A DNA stretch of 64,000 nucleotides, from NCBI RefSeq assembly GCF_902713425.1, contig NC_081246.1, forward strand, positions 3,355,001 through 3,419,000, read 5' to 3'. The stretch comes from Acipenser ruthenus (Eukaryota; Chordata; Actinopteri; Acipenseriformes; Acipenseridae). Position 1 is the first letter of the stretch, and each line of letters starts with the position of its first letter. A program made the translations under genes and the position numbers. A model generated the notes under the pieces. That model made no database searches and was not told the origin of the DNA. It saw only the letters and a program-made list of their open reading frames with translations. Of this stretch, positions 32,529 to 45,414 are shown one piece after another.

Positions 32529-33311
32529 CAATGGATTCCTTGACCAGGGTGACCAGACGCCCCGGTAAAGCCGGGCTTGCCAGTTTTCAGACTTCATGTT
32601 TTTGTCCCGGTCAGAAACAGTAACATTATCTTCCCGGTTTTGTTATTTTGTACTCACATTGCTTATAAGTACACAACTGTAGCGATGTGCTGGGCAAGTT
32701 CACAGCAGAGTAATTTTATTATACAATCAATCATGTGAATCACTTGTTTTCTGATTATGTGTTTAATAATTCATATTCTGTTTAACGTCCTGGACCATGG
32801 GTATGGATTTATTTATTTATTTAATTGTATCTTGCCAGTGCCACAAGCTGTTCCTAAAATATACCTCCAATGAAGGCCGGATTAACCCACAATTAACTCT
32901 GACACTTTTGTAGTGAACATATGGCTCCCTCGATTTCCGTGTTAAATGAACACTTTGGAAAGTGTTAAGAAATTAACCCTGCTAGAGAGTAAAGTTTTCA
33001 ACACTGTAGGAGTTTAAATGTCATCTCATTCAGTGTAAGTTTAACTATATTGTGCTGTAAAGAAAAAACTCTCTCAGTGAAGAATTTGGACACTAAGTGT
33101 AAATGTCACACTGCTATTTAGTAATTTTAACTCACTCAGAAATATTCAGCTTCATAGATTAAATACTATGCTACAGGAATACTTGTAAGACAAAGCACTA
33201 ATTAAATACACTTCATACAAATTCTAAAAAGGGATCCAGACACATGACTCTATTAAAACAAAGCATTTATTTCACAAAATACACCTTTTGGACACCAAGT
33301 ACAGTTTATAT
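32529..33311. other. flank between Ginger copy 2 and the ZN4-ZN5 repeats
   Basis: Common cluster flank, matching 37490-38230 and 13650-14410. No gene was seen. Confidence 0.5.
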
Positions 33312-33462
33312 TATTATTATTATTATTATTATTATTTATTTTCTTAGCAGATGCAATTATCCAGTGCGACTTACAATTGTTACAAGATATCACATTATAC
33401 ATTATTTCACATTATACAGATATCACATTATTTATTTTTACATACAATTGCCCATTTATACT
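33312..33462 (-). mobile_element. partial SINE (type B tail) after a (TTA)n run
   Basis: TTA repeats, then TTAGCAGATGCAATTATCCAGTGCGACTTACAATTG and TACAATTGCCCATTTATAC, the tail half of the type B SINE without the tRNA head. The equivalent site at about 14420 lacks it. Confidence 0.65.
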
Positions 33463-33659
33463 TTTAGACAACAGTGTTCATCCACAAGAATAACTGCTGG
33501 TAAAGGAAAAAATAAAAAGTACACTTGAATATCATTTTACAAATCAAAATGTCCTCACTGCCATCCTGGGTTATTTTGTACTATTTCTGTAGCCCAACTT
33601 GTAATTTACACAAATGCATTTAACTCCAGAACATGACATTTTGTTACTGTTTCACTTTA

Positions 33660-34335
33660 ACTGGGTAGATTTTGACATCACAGCCAAAAGTTTATGTCCA
33701 CGGTGAATGGTTTGGTTGCCTTTGGATCTCATATTTTGGACATTCTTTTGGCTGCGATTTCTAAATCTCCTCAATTCAATGGAAGCAGTGACAAACCTGC
33801 ACCTTCTGTGGAAGGAGTGATATTTACATCTTCCTTTATATTTCCATATTTATAGAAACTCCCATTGCATAACCAGCCCTCAAAATGCCACAATACTTAT
33901 TTCAATTCTAAAACTATAGAACTTAAAATCAAAATACAAAAACACCCCATTATTCACTGAAATGTTTTTTTTTCCATTTAGCTTGAGTATTAAAGTTTCT
34001 CAATGGATTTTCAAAGCTGTCGAAGCTTTTCTCCATCTTAGATCTGATGGCGTCATGAGAAGATACTAAGCTCATTACATCATCTTTTATATCTGAATGC
34101 AATTCATGCACAAGTTTTCAATGACATATTGCCAATGACAGATGTAAGTATCTCTGACCAGCAAGGCGACTTGAATGATTTTTCTTCAGAATCACCGTGA
34201 ACTTCACAAAGCTGCTACGTGACGAAGGATCTCGCCCAGGAAATGTGTGCGTCTGTAATTGCAAAACTGCAGGGGTATGGTATAGCTACTAATGTTCTAA
34301 CATCTGCCACTGGAAATATGAACCCTTCAATTGAG
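33660..34335 (-). mobile_element. CACTA-like relic between ZN4 and ZN5, extending past the usual breakpoint
   Basis: Both ends of the common element are present but the middle is deleted (join near 33940). Unlike the other copies it continues beyond AAGCTGTCG (34012-34020) into about 300 bp of new sequence (AAGCTTTTCTCCATCTTAG onward), probably more of the original transposon. The adjacent gene ZN5 is not fused to it. Confidence 0.5.
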
Positions 34336-34432
34336 AAGAAAGTAGGAGGCGCTTTTTTTTTACACAGAGAATTGTGAGGGTCTGGAAGCCACTCCCAGTG
34401 ATGTTGTTGAAGCTGACACCCTGGGATCCTTC
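34336..34432 (+). mobile_element. short CR1/L2-clade LINE fragment
   Basis: ACACAGAGAATTGTGAGGGTCTGG and GTTGTTGAAGCTGACACCCTGGGATCC match, in reverse orientation, the LINE sequence at 3860-3930. Confidence 0.7.
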
Positions 34433-34777
34433 CTCTCGTCTGCAGTACTTCGTGTGGCAGGAGGTGTCAGCAGTAGCATTTGTTTTAATATATATACATG
34501 TTAAGATGTGCGCGGTCATTTCTACACATGTTTGCATGAGCTTCCTCACCCCCCCCCAGGATACATTCTGTGCCTCCCAGTTTCAGAAGCACTGATGTAG
34601 GAAACAGGGCTACAATCATTTGCATACACAGCAGGCTTGGGATTTTTTGAGTTGAATTAGTTTATTTTCACAGTTGCCTGCATTTGAAACCGACGAGAGA
34701 GACGCAGGGTCTGCTTTGGTATTCTGGTGTGATTGAGATGCTTTCATTGAGTAAACTGAATTGTTTTTGTTTTGTTT
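34433..34777 (-). other. ZN5 3' flank
   Basis: Partly shared with the ZN2 3' flank (7940-8135) but carries extra sequence at about 34455-34580, possibly a small MITE. No gene was seen. Confidence 0.4.
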
Positions 34778-35047
<270 letters not shown>

Positions 35048-35982
35048 CTATCCTGTGAAAGTTAGCTGGTGTTCTTGAAGGTTACCTTTCTGATTAAAAC
35101 TCCTCCCACACTCAAAATACTCATACGGTTTCACTCCCGTGTGAATTTGCTGGTGTGCTTGAAGTCTGTATTTACGATTAAAACCTTTCCCACAATCAGC
35201 ACAGTGAAACGGTTTATTTCTACTGTGAGTTAGCTGGTGTCTTTGAAGGTCACCTTTCCGATTAAAACTCCTCCCACAATCTGCACAGTGAAACAGTTTC
35301 TCTCCCGTGTGAATTCGCTGGTGTGCTTGAAGTCTATATTCACGATTAAAACATTTCCCACAATCAGCACAGTGAAACGGTTTATTTCTACTGTGAGTTA
35401 GCTGGTGTCTTTGAAGGTCACCTTTCTGATTAAAACTCCTCCCACAGTCAGGACACTTGTATGGTTTCTCCCCTGTGTGAATTTGCTGGTGTGTTCTCAG
35501 GTTACATTTCTGATTAAAACTCCTCCCACAGTCAGGACACTCATATGGTTTCTCTCCCGTGTGAATTCGCTGGTGTAGTTTTAATCCAGTTGCACCTCTG
35601 AATGTCTTCCCACACTCTGTACAGTGATAGGGTTTCTCTGCTGTGTGACTTCTCTGGTGTATTTTCAGCTTTCCCAGATCACTCAAATTGGTGCCACATT
35701 CAGTACAGTTATACAAGATCTGCTCTGAAGGAATCTGCTGGGGAGTTTGTAGGGAAATGAAGTTGCCCTGGGTTGCAGAACTGTCAGGATGTGGAGTCGC
35801 TGTATATCCCACAGGAAGTGGTCGGCTATCTTGTGCAGAAAGATTCTGAACCGAGCGAGTTCTCAGTTTCTTCACATATTCATCTTGGGGTGTTGACTCT
35901 CTGTGTTTCTGGTTACGCTGCAGTTTCCCATCAGTAGAGATTTTGCTCTGGGGTGCTGGAGTGGAGGTGCGTCTTCCTAGAT
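35048..35982 (-). CDS. ZN5 exon 3
   Basis: Linker LGRRTSTPAPQSKIS, then seven intact fingers and one degenerate finger. Stop TAG in the linker. Confidence 0.75.
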
Positions 35983-37214
35983 CTGCTTTAGAAGCGTAGG
36001 AAACAGAAGCCAAGGTTACTGCACAGCATTGAATCACAGCCACTTTCCTGCAAGGCTTCACCTCACAGCCATCACTGTTAACAAGCAGAACATTGAAAAG
36101 CAAGAAAAATGCTAAACTCTTAATCCTTCACAAAACAATTGCAATTCTTATATAAACTGTATTTTTGACATTCTACTCACAGGCTGTGCTGCTCGTGGAC
36201 GGCATCGCTCCTTCCTCCTTTCCATCTGCAGCTCTTTCCTGAGGGGGGTGATGTTTCCTCTGAATGGACCCCAGCACAGTGCCCTCTTCTCCAACACTAG
36301 AACCAGTGTCTTCAGAGACAGGCTGATTGGGTTTCATGCAGATCTGTTCAGGAGGATAATCCTCACAGCAGCTAGATTCCATCTTAACTATATTCTCCTC
36401 CAGTGTATTGACTTTATTTTCTTTACTAACTTCCTCTGTGATGTGATCACACTCCAGCTCTACGGCCTCCTCTTTAATGTGGACAGGTTCAAGTTCAGGG
36501 ATCTCTTTACTTTCTACAATTGTCAGGTCTGTAATCTCCATTATTCTTCCACACCACTCCTGATCACAGATTTCCTCATTTGTGTAAACAGCTTCCATCA
36601 CTGGCTGCTCCTCTGCTTCACTGAAAGCACGTCTCTCTCCAGAATCTGCGTGAAAAAAAATTATACATGCTTTTAACTCTCACTTTACAAATAAATACAA
36701 TCATGTAATTATGTGGAATTTATAACTGTATGAAATAATGCATCATGGATATTATATATGCAACATTGTGAACGGTGCCTTCTTCAAGGAAACACAATCA
36801 TTACAGTAGTGCTGTATTTAATTGTATTTTTTTAATGACTGGAAGGCATACAAGAACCATAACATTATTAATCTCACCTTGAACTCTGATGAATAATCCC
36901 TGGTTCTCGTTCCTCTGAAAGTCTTGTTCATTGCAGTCGGGGTTCATGTTTCTGAGAGGTTGTTTAATGTCTGCATCTGCAGCGTTCATGCATTCCCGCA
37001 CTGCTTTCAGCTCGCTCTCTGATATTTCCAATCTCAGCTTCAGACTTTCATTCTCTTTCTCCTTTCCAGCCATTTCCATTCGGAATTCAGTGAATTTGCC
37101 GCCGACAACTTTTGTGATTTGGCACAAGACGGTGTCTACAGCCGCTTTCACTGCGTGCTCGATGGTAGAGGCGAGCTCGTCTTGAAAGAACGACACGGAG
37201 ACACTGACGTCCAT
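35048..37214 (-). CDS. ZN5: short zinc-finger gene with seven good fingers
   Basis: Exons 37214-36878, 36645-36181 and 35982-35048 predict 578 aa. Seven fingers are intact. The eighth has lost a metal ligand (YEYFECG, first Cys to Tyr) and its end reads LTFTG before the TAG, so the array is decaying at its 3' side. Fingers 4 and 6 and fingers 5 and 7 form a duplicated pair (RKGDLQR/QKGDLQR with SRNKP linkers; REYRLQA/RKYRLQA). ZN5 is the only copy besides ZN2 that keeps the original 3' end, and it has neither the Ginger nor the CACTA-like junction. Finger 2 (GATGLKLH) is shared with ZN7 fingers 2 and 6, linking these two genes. Confidence 0.72.
36181..36645 (-). CDS. ZN5 exon 2, acidic region
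   Basis: 465 bp, open and phase 1, with EEQPVMEAVYTNEEICDQE and the VHIKEE motif. Confidence 0.8.
36878..37214 (-). CDS. ZN5 exon 1, coiled-coil module
   Basis: 337 bp, intact. The donor context is AGGTGAGATTA rather than AGGTGAGTTTA, a slightly weaker +6 base. Confidence 0.82.
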
Positions 37215-37395
37215 CTTCACTGACTGTTAGCTTGAGACTGATATCCTTTCTGTATTCACGCTTTTATTATGAATAATATTGGGCGCCTCTCTTTGTTATT
37301 CAGTCAGCACTTGACTTATTTAGCAAGTTTCTCTGCTGCTGCAGCTCAACAACCCCACACAGTCCCACACACACAATGTAAACAAACCCGCACAC

Positions 37396-37462
37396 ACTTC
37401 CGCTTCCTCCCTGCTCCCATGGAGACGAGCACGTCGTGACGTCACGTTAGCGGATTGGCGCC
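37396..37462 (-). promoter_or_regulatory. ZN5 promoter: CCAAT, CRE and ETS sites
   Basis: CRE 37437-37444, CCAAT (ATTGG) 37454-37458, ETS-type site near 37397-37408. No Ginger insertion upstream; GACGGCAATGG is uninterrupted at about 37490. Confidence 0.7.
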
Positions 37463-38239
37463 TCCTGCTGGAAACACCCGGATGGAAGCTGACGGCAATG
37501 GATTCCTTGACCAGGGTGACCAGACGCCCCGGTAAAGCCGGGCTTGCCAGTTTTCAGACTTCATGTTTTTGTCCCGGTCAGAAACAGTAACATTATCTTC
37601 CCGGTTTTGTTATTTTGTACTCACATTGCTTATAAGTACAGAACTGTAGCGATGTGCTGAGCAAGTTCACAGCAGAGTGATTTTATTATACAATCAATCG
37701 TGTGAATCACTTGTTTTCTGATTATGTGTTTAATAATTGATATTCTGTTTAACGTCCTGGACCATGGCTGTGTATTTATTTATTTATTTAATTGTATCTT
37801 GCCAGTGCCACAAGCTGTTCCTAAAATATACCTTCAATCAAGGCCGGATTAACCCATAATTAACTCTGACACTTTTGTAGTGAACATATGGCTCCCTCGA
37901 TTTCCGTGTTAAATGAACACTTTGGAAAGTGTTAAGAAATTAACCCTGCTAGAGAGTAAAGTTTTCAACACTGTAGGAGTTTAAATGTCATCTCATTCAG
38001 TGTAAGTTTAACTATATTGTGGTGTAAGTGTAAATGTCACACTGCTATTTAGTAATTTTAACTCACTCATAAATATTCAGCTTCATAGATTAAATACTAT
38101 GCTACAGGAATACTTGTAAGACAAAGCAGTAATTAAATGCACTTCATACCAATTCTAAAAAGGGATCCAGACACATGACTCTCTTAAATCAAAGCATTTA
38201 TTTCACAAAATACACCTTTTGGACACCAAGTACAGTTTA

Positions 38240-38392
38240 TATTATTATTATTATTATTATTATTTATTTATTTTCTTAGCAGGCAATTATCCAGTGCGAC
38301 TTACAATTGTTACAAGATATCACATTATACATTATTTCACATTATACAGATATCACATTATTTATTTTTACATACAATTACCCATTTATACT
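38240..38392 (-). mobile_element. partial SINE (type B tail) after a (TTA)n run
   Basis: Same insertion as at 33312-33462, so the ZN4 and ZN5 upstream flanks are sister copies. Confidence 0.65.
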
Positions 38393-38599
38393 TTTAGACA
38401 ACAGTGTTCATCCATAAGAACAACTGCTGGTAAAGGAAATAAAAAGTACACTTGAATATCATTTTCCAAATCAAAATGTCCTCACTGCCATCCTGGGTTA
38501 TTTTGTATTATTTCTGTAGCCCAACTTGTAATTCACACAAATGCATTTAACTCCAGAATATGACATTTTGTTACTGTTTCACTTTAACTCAGGAGATTT

Positions 38600-40855
38600 T
38601 GACATCACAGCTAGAAGTTTGTGTCCACGGTGAGTGGTTTGGTTGCCTTGGGATCTCATATTTTAAACGTTCTTTGTGAACACACTTTTAGCTGCGATTT
38701 CTAAATCTCCTCAATTCAATGGAAGCAGTGACAAACCTGCACCTTCTGTGGAAGGAGTGATATTTACATCTTCCTTTATATCTCCATATTTATAGAAATT
38801 CCCATTGCATAACCAGCCCTCAAAGTGCCACGATACTTATTTCAATTCCCAAACTATAGAACTTCAAATCAAAATACAATGTTGTGGTTGGCATGTACAT
38901 TAAATAACTCACTGGAACCGCATGCAAATCAGGTTCTTCAAAGCCATATGAAGTCTGAAGATCAAATGGAACGTTTTTCCAAGTTCCTGTCGCATGAAAT
39001 GAATGAAGATGTTCTACAAAACAAACGGTTTCAAATTCAGATGCCACTAAAAAATATTGTTCAGCTTCTCGAACAATTCCAGTTATTTTACTAAATACCG
39101 GCATTTCGTCTTCTATTTTTATACAATATGCTGTAGCTATTTGGTGTTTTTGGGCCAGTGATTTGGTAATAGTTTTGAAATTCTTGACACTGTTTTTAAT
39201 AAACTTGTGCTTTGCCTCAAATCTCATTGCCCAGAAATGCAATAATGGATCTATTTTTCTGATGCATCTGGGATAATGGATCATGAAATGGTGCTTTGGA
39301 ATCGAATTGCATTGTGGGTATAGCTCTCTGAAAAGCTTATGATGTTCTGCAATTAGGTGCTTGAGATACACTGTCATACCCTCAGTAATCACTGGTGAAA
39401 AAACAATATTGAAGATATTTAATAACATCAGAAGCAAGCTCAGATTTTTGTTTCCCTCATTTACAATGTCTCCAAATATTAGAGGAATATTTTTAATTAA
39501 GCAGAATGTTTGAATATTATTATATATTTCTTAGCAGACGCCCTTAACCAAGGTGACTTACAATTGTTACAAGATATCACCTTATTTTTACATTCAATTA
39601 CCCATTTATACAGTTGGGTTTTTACTGGGGCAATCTATGTAAAGTACCTTGCTCAAGGGTACAGCAGCAGTGTCCCCCCACCTGGGACTGAACCCACGAC
39701 CCTCCGGTCAAGAGTCCAGAGCCCTAACCGCTACTCCACACTGCTGCCCGCATCGCATTGAGCTCCATCCCATTGCCAGACTGCTCTAGATTGAACGTTG
39801 GACAACTCTTTCTCTCCAACAAACCATAATTCTAAGAGTGAATTCTATTAATGATGTCATGCTTGGAGATGACACTGTCAGAGAGAGAGCCAAAAAGCAA
39901 CTTCATTTCATACTGGGGGACGCCTTCGAGGACATCGCGCATAATATCAAAAGCAAAGTGATCAGAAATGAGAAAGAAACTGTAAGTCATTCAGCAAACA
40001 ATATCGCTTCATTCCAAAGGAGGAGGGTCATGTAGGGTCTGCTAACAGATCATTGCAATGCTGTTCATGCAAAACTCTGTCATGTAATATGATGTTAGAA
40101 TCATCGTCGCTGAATACTGACTGAGACGCATTCTTATCAATCAAGCAGAGTCGACAGAAAAAAAACTGAACTGAAAGATTCCCTGAACCCCAGAAGTGTG
40201 TGCACCCCTAAGGTATCTCCTGTGAACTGAGCAACTGTACCATCAATTGGTTATTCAGACAAAGTAACTTTAATTCCAGTACTTACAAAATGTTTTTAAT
40301 CATCAACGTGAGGTTGTAGTGTAGCATTAAACCCATACTATCTTTAATATCTTCTGTGTGGAACAGTGAAACAAGGTGAATATTCATTAGTGCTGAATTT
40401 ACCTTTGGTGAAAGATTTCTAAGAAGAAAATATAAGCTTCCAATTTGATGTATCCCTTGCTTGGATCCTAATGGGTTTGCAGTTTCAAAGTCATCCTAGT
40501 AAAGTTGTATTTGAAATGCATTTCTATGCCGAGAGAAAAGTGGATGATTTCAATAGCAGCTGCCGTCACCAAAAATCTTTATAAACCGCGTTTTGTTCAC
40601 AGGGTTGTACAATAGGATTACAAATGTCTGGACTCCAAAATATAAACTTTAAAGATTCTAACAATGGAATATAAATACACTTGTCAGTTACAGGATCGTG
40701 ATCATATGTGCCTGTATCCCGGTTTCTTCTGCTGTCAAATCTTACTCCTAGAGGGACCTCAACAGACTCCACTACACCTCATTTTTCACTGAAATGTCTT
40801 TTCCATTTAGCTTCAGTATTAATGTTTGTAAATGGATTTTCAAAGCTATCGGTTT
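38600..40855 (-). mobile_element. CACTA-like transposon relic between ZN5 and ZN6
   Basis: Minus-strand frame 39437-38820 (205 aa) keeps ITEGMTVYLKHLIAEHHK, HFMIHYPRCIRK and MRFEAKHKF, with an internal deletion relative to the 13990-17080 copy. Upstream blocks GVRFDSRRNRD (40772-40566) and the AAKKQL-type segment are present. Joined to the ZN6 array at about 40854. Confidence 0.55.
39513..39748 (-). mobile_element. tRNA-derived SINE (type B)
   Basis: Same site as 15747-15980. B box near 39682 and head GGCAGCAGTGTGGAG complement at its end. Confidence 0.85.
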
Positions 40856-42378
40856 CTATCCTGTGTGAGTTAGCTGGTGTTGTTGAAGGTCACATTTCTG
40901 ATTAAAACCTTTCCCACAATCAGCACAGTGAAACGGTTTATCTGTACTGTGAGATAGCTGGTGTGATTGAAGGTTAGATTTCTGATTAAAACGCCTCCCA
41001 CAGTCAGGACACTCATACGGTTTCTCTCCTGTGTGAATTCGCTGGTGTTTTTGAAGGTCACCTTTCTGATTAAAACTCCTCCCACAATCAGCACAGTGAA
41101 ACGGTTTCTCTCCTCTGTGAATTCGCTGGTGTTTTTTAAGGTTACATTTCTGACTAAAACACCTCCCACAGTCAGAACACAAAAATGGTTTCTCTCCTGT
41201 GTGAGTTAGCTGGTGTTTTTGAAGGTTACATTTATGATTAAAACTCTTCCCACAATCAGCACAGTGAAACGGTTTCTCTCCTCTGTGAATTCGCTGGTGT
41301 TTTTTAAGGTTACATTTCTGATGAAAACGCCTCCCACAGTCAGGACACTCGTACGGTTTCTCTCCTGTGTGAGTTAGCTGGTGTGATTGAAGGTTTCCTT
41401 TCTGATTAAAACTCCTCCCACAATCAGCACAGTGAAATGGTTTCTCTCCCGTGTGAATTCGCTGGTGTGCTTGAAGTAAAGTTTTAAGATTAAAACCTTT
41501 CCCACAATCAGCACAGTGAAATGGTTTATTTGTACTGTGAGTTAGCTGGTGTCTTTGAAGTCCTTGTTTCTGACTGAAACTCCTCCCACAATCAGCACAA
41601 AGAAATAGTTTATCTGTACAGTGAGTTAGCTGGTGTGATTGAAGGGTTCCTTTCTGATGAAAACGCCTCCCACAGTCAGGACACTCATACGGTTTCTCTC
41701 CTGTGTGAATTCGCTGGTGTTTTTGAAGGTCACCTTTCTGATTAAAACTCCTCCCACAATCAGCACAGTGAAACGGTTTCTCTCCTCTGTGAATTCGCTG
41801 GTGATTTTTAAGGTTACATTTCTGATTAAAACACCTCCCACAGTTAGAACACACAAATGGTTTCTCTCCTGTGTGAGTTAGCTGGTGTTTTTGAAGGTTA
41901 CATTTATGATTAAAACTCTTGCCACAGTCAGGACACTCGTACGGTTTCTCTCCTGTGTGAGTTAGCTGGTGTGATTGAAGGTTTCCTTTCTGATTAAAAC
42001 TCCTCCCACAATCAGCACAGTGAAACGGTTTCTCTCCCGTGTGAATTCGCTGGTGTATTTTCAGCTTTTCCCGGTCACTGAAATTGGTGCCACATTCAGT
42101 ACAGTGATACAAGATCTGCTCTGAAGGAATCTGCTGGGGAGTTTGTAGGGAAATGAAGTTGCCCTGGGTTGCAGAACTGTCGGGATGTGGAGTCGCTGTA
42201 AATCCCACAGGAAGTGGTCGGCTATCTTGTGCAGAAAGATTCTGAACCGAACGAGTTCTCAGTTTCTTCACATATTCATCTCGGGGTGTTGACTCTCTGT
42301 GTTTCTGCTTACGCTGCAGTTTCCCATCAGTAGAGATTTTGCTCCGGGGTGCTGGAGTGGAGGTGCGTCTTCCTAGAT
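40856..42378 (-). CDS. ZN6 exon 3, 15 zinc fingers
   Basis: Open for 507 codons from the acceptor to a TAG in the final linker. The last two fingers (QKSNLQS, QKCDLQQ) are the standard end of the fused copies. Confidence 0.85.
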
Positions 42379-45300
42379 CTGCTTTAGAAGTGCAGGAAAC
42401 AGAAGCCAAGGTTACTGCACAGCATTGAATCACAGCCACTTTCCTGCAAGGCTTCACCTCACAGCCATCACTGTTAACAATTAGAACATTGAAAAGCAAG
42501 AAAGATGATAAACTCTTAATCCTTCACAAAACAATTGCAATTCTTATATAAACTGTATTTTTGACATTCTACTCACAGGCTGTGCTGCTCGTGGACGGCA
42601 TCGCTCCTTCCTGAGGGGGGTGATGTTTCCTCTGAATGGACCCCAGCACAGTGCTCTCTTCTCCAATACCAGAACCAGTGTCTTCAGAGACAAGCTGATT
42701 GGGTTTCATGCAGATCTGTTCAGGAGGATAATCTTCACAATGGCTAGATTCCATCTTAACTATATTCTCCTCCAGTGTATCGACTTTATTTTCTTCACTA
42801 ACTTCCTCTGTGATGTGAACACACTCCAGCTCTACGGCCTCCTCTTTAATGTGGACAGGTTCAAGTTCAGGGATCTCTTTACTTTCTACAATTGTCAGGT
42901 CTGTAATCTCCATTATTCTTCCACACCACTCCTGATCACAGATTTCCTCTTGTGTGTAAACAGCTTCTATCACTGGCCCATTCTCTGCTTCACTGAAAGC
43001 ACGTCTCTCTCCAGAATCTGCGTGAAACAAAATGATACATGCTTTTAACTCTCACTGTACAAATAAATACAATCATGTAATTCCGTGGAGTTTATAACTG
43101 TATGAAATAACACATCATAGATATTTATGCCACAAAGAGTTGTGTTCAGATCCAGTTTTAAACGAGTCCCGTCAGTTACCTGGATAATATAGATCAGAAT
43201 TTGGCCTGTGAATTGAAAATATGGTTTGGATTAAAAAATAAAAATGCTGATTGAGAGAAATTATTGATGACAAAAATTAACAGCCGTATGTTAAATACAA
43301 CACAACCCACACCCTGGCGTGTGTTATCTCTTACATGATAAACACACAAACACACACACTGAGCATCAAAAGAAACGTATCACTTATATTTTGGATAAAA
43401 CTCACTAGATGTGATTGAAAAACGACAAACCCTGCAGTGACTTTTTATTGTGCTGATTAACAATTGACATCATGAAGATGCTGCAAAATGATCTGTCGAT
43501 CTCGGGCAGTGTTGTGACTCTTGCTCTCCCAGTTGGTGGCGCTGTCATTGACAGAGTGTGTCTGGTTATACCGTCTCGCCAGGTTTGAAATCGCTGGCAG
43601 TGTGAGCACCCAAGACGACGAGCCACAGCACGCTGCCCTAGTCCAGCCTCCAACATGCCGATCGCACGAAGGCGCTGCTCTCTTGACAGACGTGGCATAT
43701 TGTTTTTTTCTGTGATTTTCTTAATTGCTTTTACTCAAGCTTGCAATTCAACAGCTGAAATCGCTCCATATCCAGCGTCCAATCAACTGTCTCACTAATT
43801 AGGTGATTAAGTGCATCTGCTTCATTCACAGTCACTCAAGAGTGTCGTGGTCATGGATGAATGATCGAGTGATTAAAAAGAAACAAAAAAACATGTTGTC
43901 AATGTCTATCATTTATATACCTTATTTTTTTCGAAAATAAGAACATAAGAAAGTTTCCAAATGAGAGGAGGCCATTCAGCCCATCTTGCTCGTTTGGTTG
44001 TTAGTAGCTTATTGATCCCCAGAATCTCATCAAGCAGCTTCTTGAAGGATCCCAGGGTGTCAGCTTCAACAACATTACTGGGGAGATGGTTCCAGACCCT
44101 CATAATTCTCTGTGTAAAAAAGTGCCTCCTATTTTCTGTTCTGAATGCCCCTTTATCTAATCTCCATTTGTGACCCCTGGACCTTGTTTCTTTTTTCAGG
44201 TCAAAGAAGTCCCCTGGGTCGACACTGTCTATACCTTTTAGGATTTTGAATGCTTGAATCAGATCGCTGTGTAGTCTTCTTTGTTCAAGACTGAATAGAT
44301 TCAATTCTTTTAGCCTGTCTGCATACGACATGCCTTTTAAACTCGGGATAACTCTGGTTGCTCTTCTTTGCACTCTTTCTAGAGCAGCAATATCCTTTTT
44401 GTAACGAGGTGACCAGAACTGAACACAATATTCTAGGTGAGGTCTTACTAATGCATTGTAAAGTTTTAACATTACTTCCCGTGATTTAAATTGAATGTGT
44501 TATAATAGTGATAAGTTTCTTTTGTTGTTAATGAATTTTATATATATATATATATATATACATATATATATAAAATAAAAGCAAAAACAGTGTTTTTTTT
44601 TTTTTTCCAAACCTCTTTGTAGATTTCCTCCTACAGAAGGAAACAAACACTAGGGACTGAAACCGTTCTAGTCAACTGTAGACATCCACATTTGAATTTC
44701 CTTCAGCCTCCCGCATTGTGAACACCTCTACCCAAACTTTTTTTTTTCTAAATTTCCAACCGCCCAAATGAAAAAGTTTCTAAAATGTAAACAGGCATGC
44801 TGCGCATTTGGATAAGCCTCTGACGTAGTAGGACAAGGGACGCATCTCTCTCAGGAGGCAGAGCGCGTGGGGCATTTGGCATTCTACATTATTATTATTA
44901 TTATTATTAGTTTTTAATTATAACTGTATGAAATAACACATCATGGATATTATATATGCAACATTGTGAACGGAGCCTTCTTCAAGGAAACACAATCATT
45001 ACAGTAGTGCTGTATTTAATTGTATTTTTTTTTAATAACTGGAAGGCATACAAGAACCACAACATTATTAAACTCACCTTCAACTCTGATGAATAATCCC
45101 TGGTTCTCGTTCCTCTGAAAGTCTTGTTCATTGCAGTCGGGGTTCATGTTTCTGAGAGGTTGTTTAATGTCTGCATCTGCAGCGTTCATGCATTCCCGCA
45201 CTGCTTTCAACTCGCTCTCTGATATTTCCAATCTCAGCTTCAGACTTTCATTCTCTTTCTCCTTTCCAGCCATTTCCATTTGGAATTCAGTGAATTTGCC

Positions 45301-45414
45301 GCCGACAACTTTTGTGATTTGGCACAAGACGGTGTCTACAGCCGCTTTCACTGCGTGCTCGATGGTAGAGGCGAGCTCGTCTTGAAAGAACGACACGGAG
45401 ACACTGACGTCCAT
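40856..45414 (-). CDS. ZN6: 15-finger C2H2 zinc-finger protein, longest of the cluster
   Basis: Exons 45414-45078, 43017-42577 and 42378-40856 predict 766 aa. All 15 fingers keep their Cys and His ligands. Fingers 2-6 and 9-14 are copies of one block (QKGNLQS, HKCNLQK, QKCNLK-, QKGDLQK, then a GRRF finger), with an extra finger 10 that looks like a hybrid of the GRRFHQK type and the CNLKKHQRIHRGEKP type. The unusual HRGEKP linker occurs only in this block. Exon 2 is 24 bp shorter than usual (RAADGKEE missing) without loss of frame. Intron 1 is a mosaic of two intron types. Ginger copy 3 lies upstream of the promoter. Confidence 0.82.
42577..43017 (-). CDS. ZN6 exon 2, acidic region with a 24-bp deletion
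   Basis: 441 bp, phase 1 kept. HHPPQEGAMPST replaces the usual HHPPQERA...EEGAMPST. Confidence 0.82.
43354..43915 (-). mobile_element. Tc1-like remnant in ZN6 intron 1
   Basis: Best-preserved copy: the minus-strand frame from 43698 starts MPRLSREQRLRAIGMLEAG and continues QRAVARRLGCSHC, a Tc1 helix-turn-helix region. Outer end CACTGAGCATC at about 43358. Confidence 0.7.
43930..44492 (-). mobile_element. CR1/L2-clade LINE fragment in ZN6 intron 1
   Basis: Minus frame 44472-43909 (187 aa), same insertion and same internal deletion as the ZN2 copy. Confidence 0.8.
44493..45077. other. ZN6 intron 1, mosaic junction region
   Basis: TA repeats at about 44539-44573. Sequence like ZN1/ZN2 runs up to a (TTA)n at about 44888-44909. 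From about 44920 it is the short intron type of ZN4/ZN5 (GAAATAACACATCATGGATATTATATATGC). Confidence 0.6.
45078..45414 (-). CDS. ZN6 exon 1, coiled-coil module
   Basis: 337 bp, intact. RVEG at the donor replaces RVQG. Confidence 0.85.
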
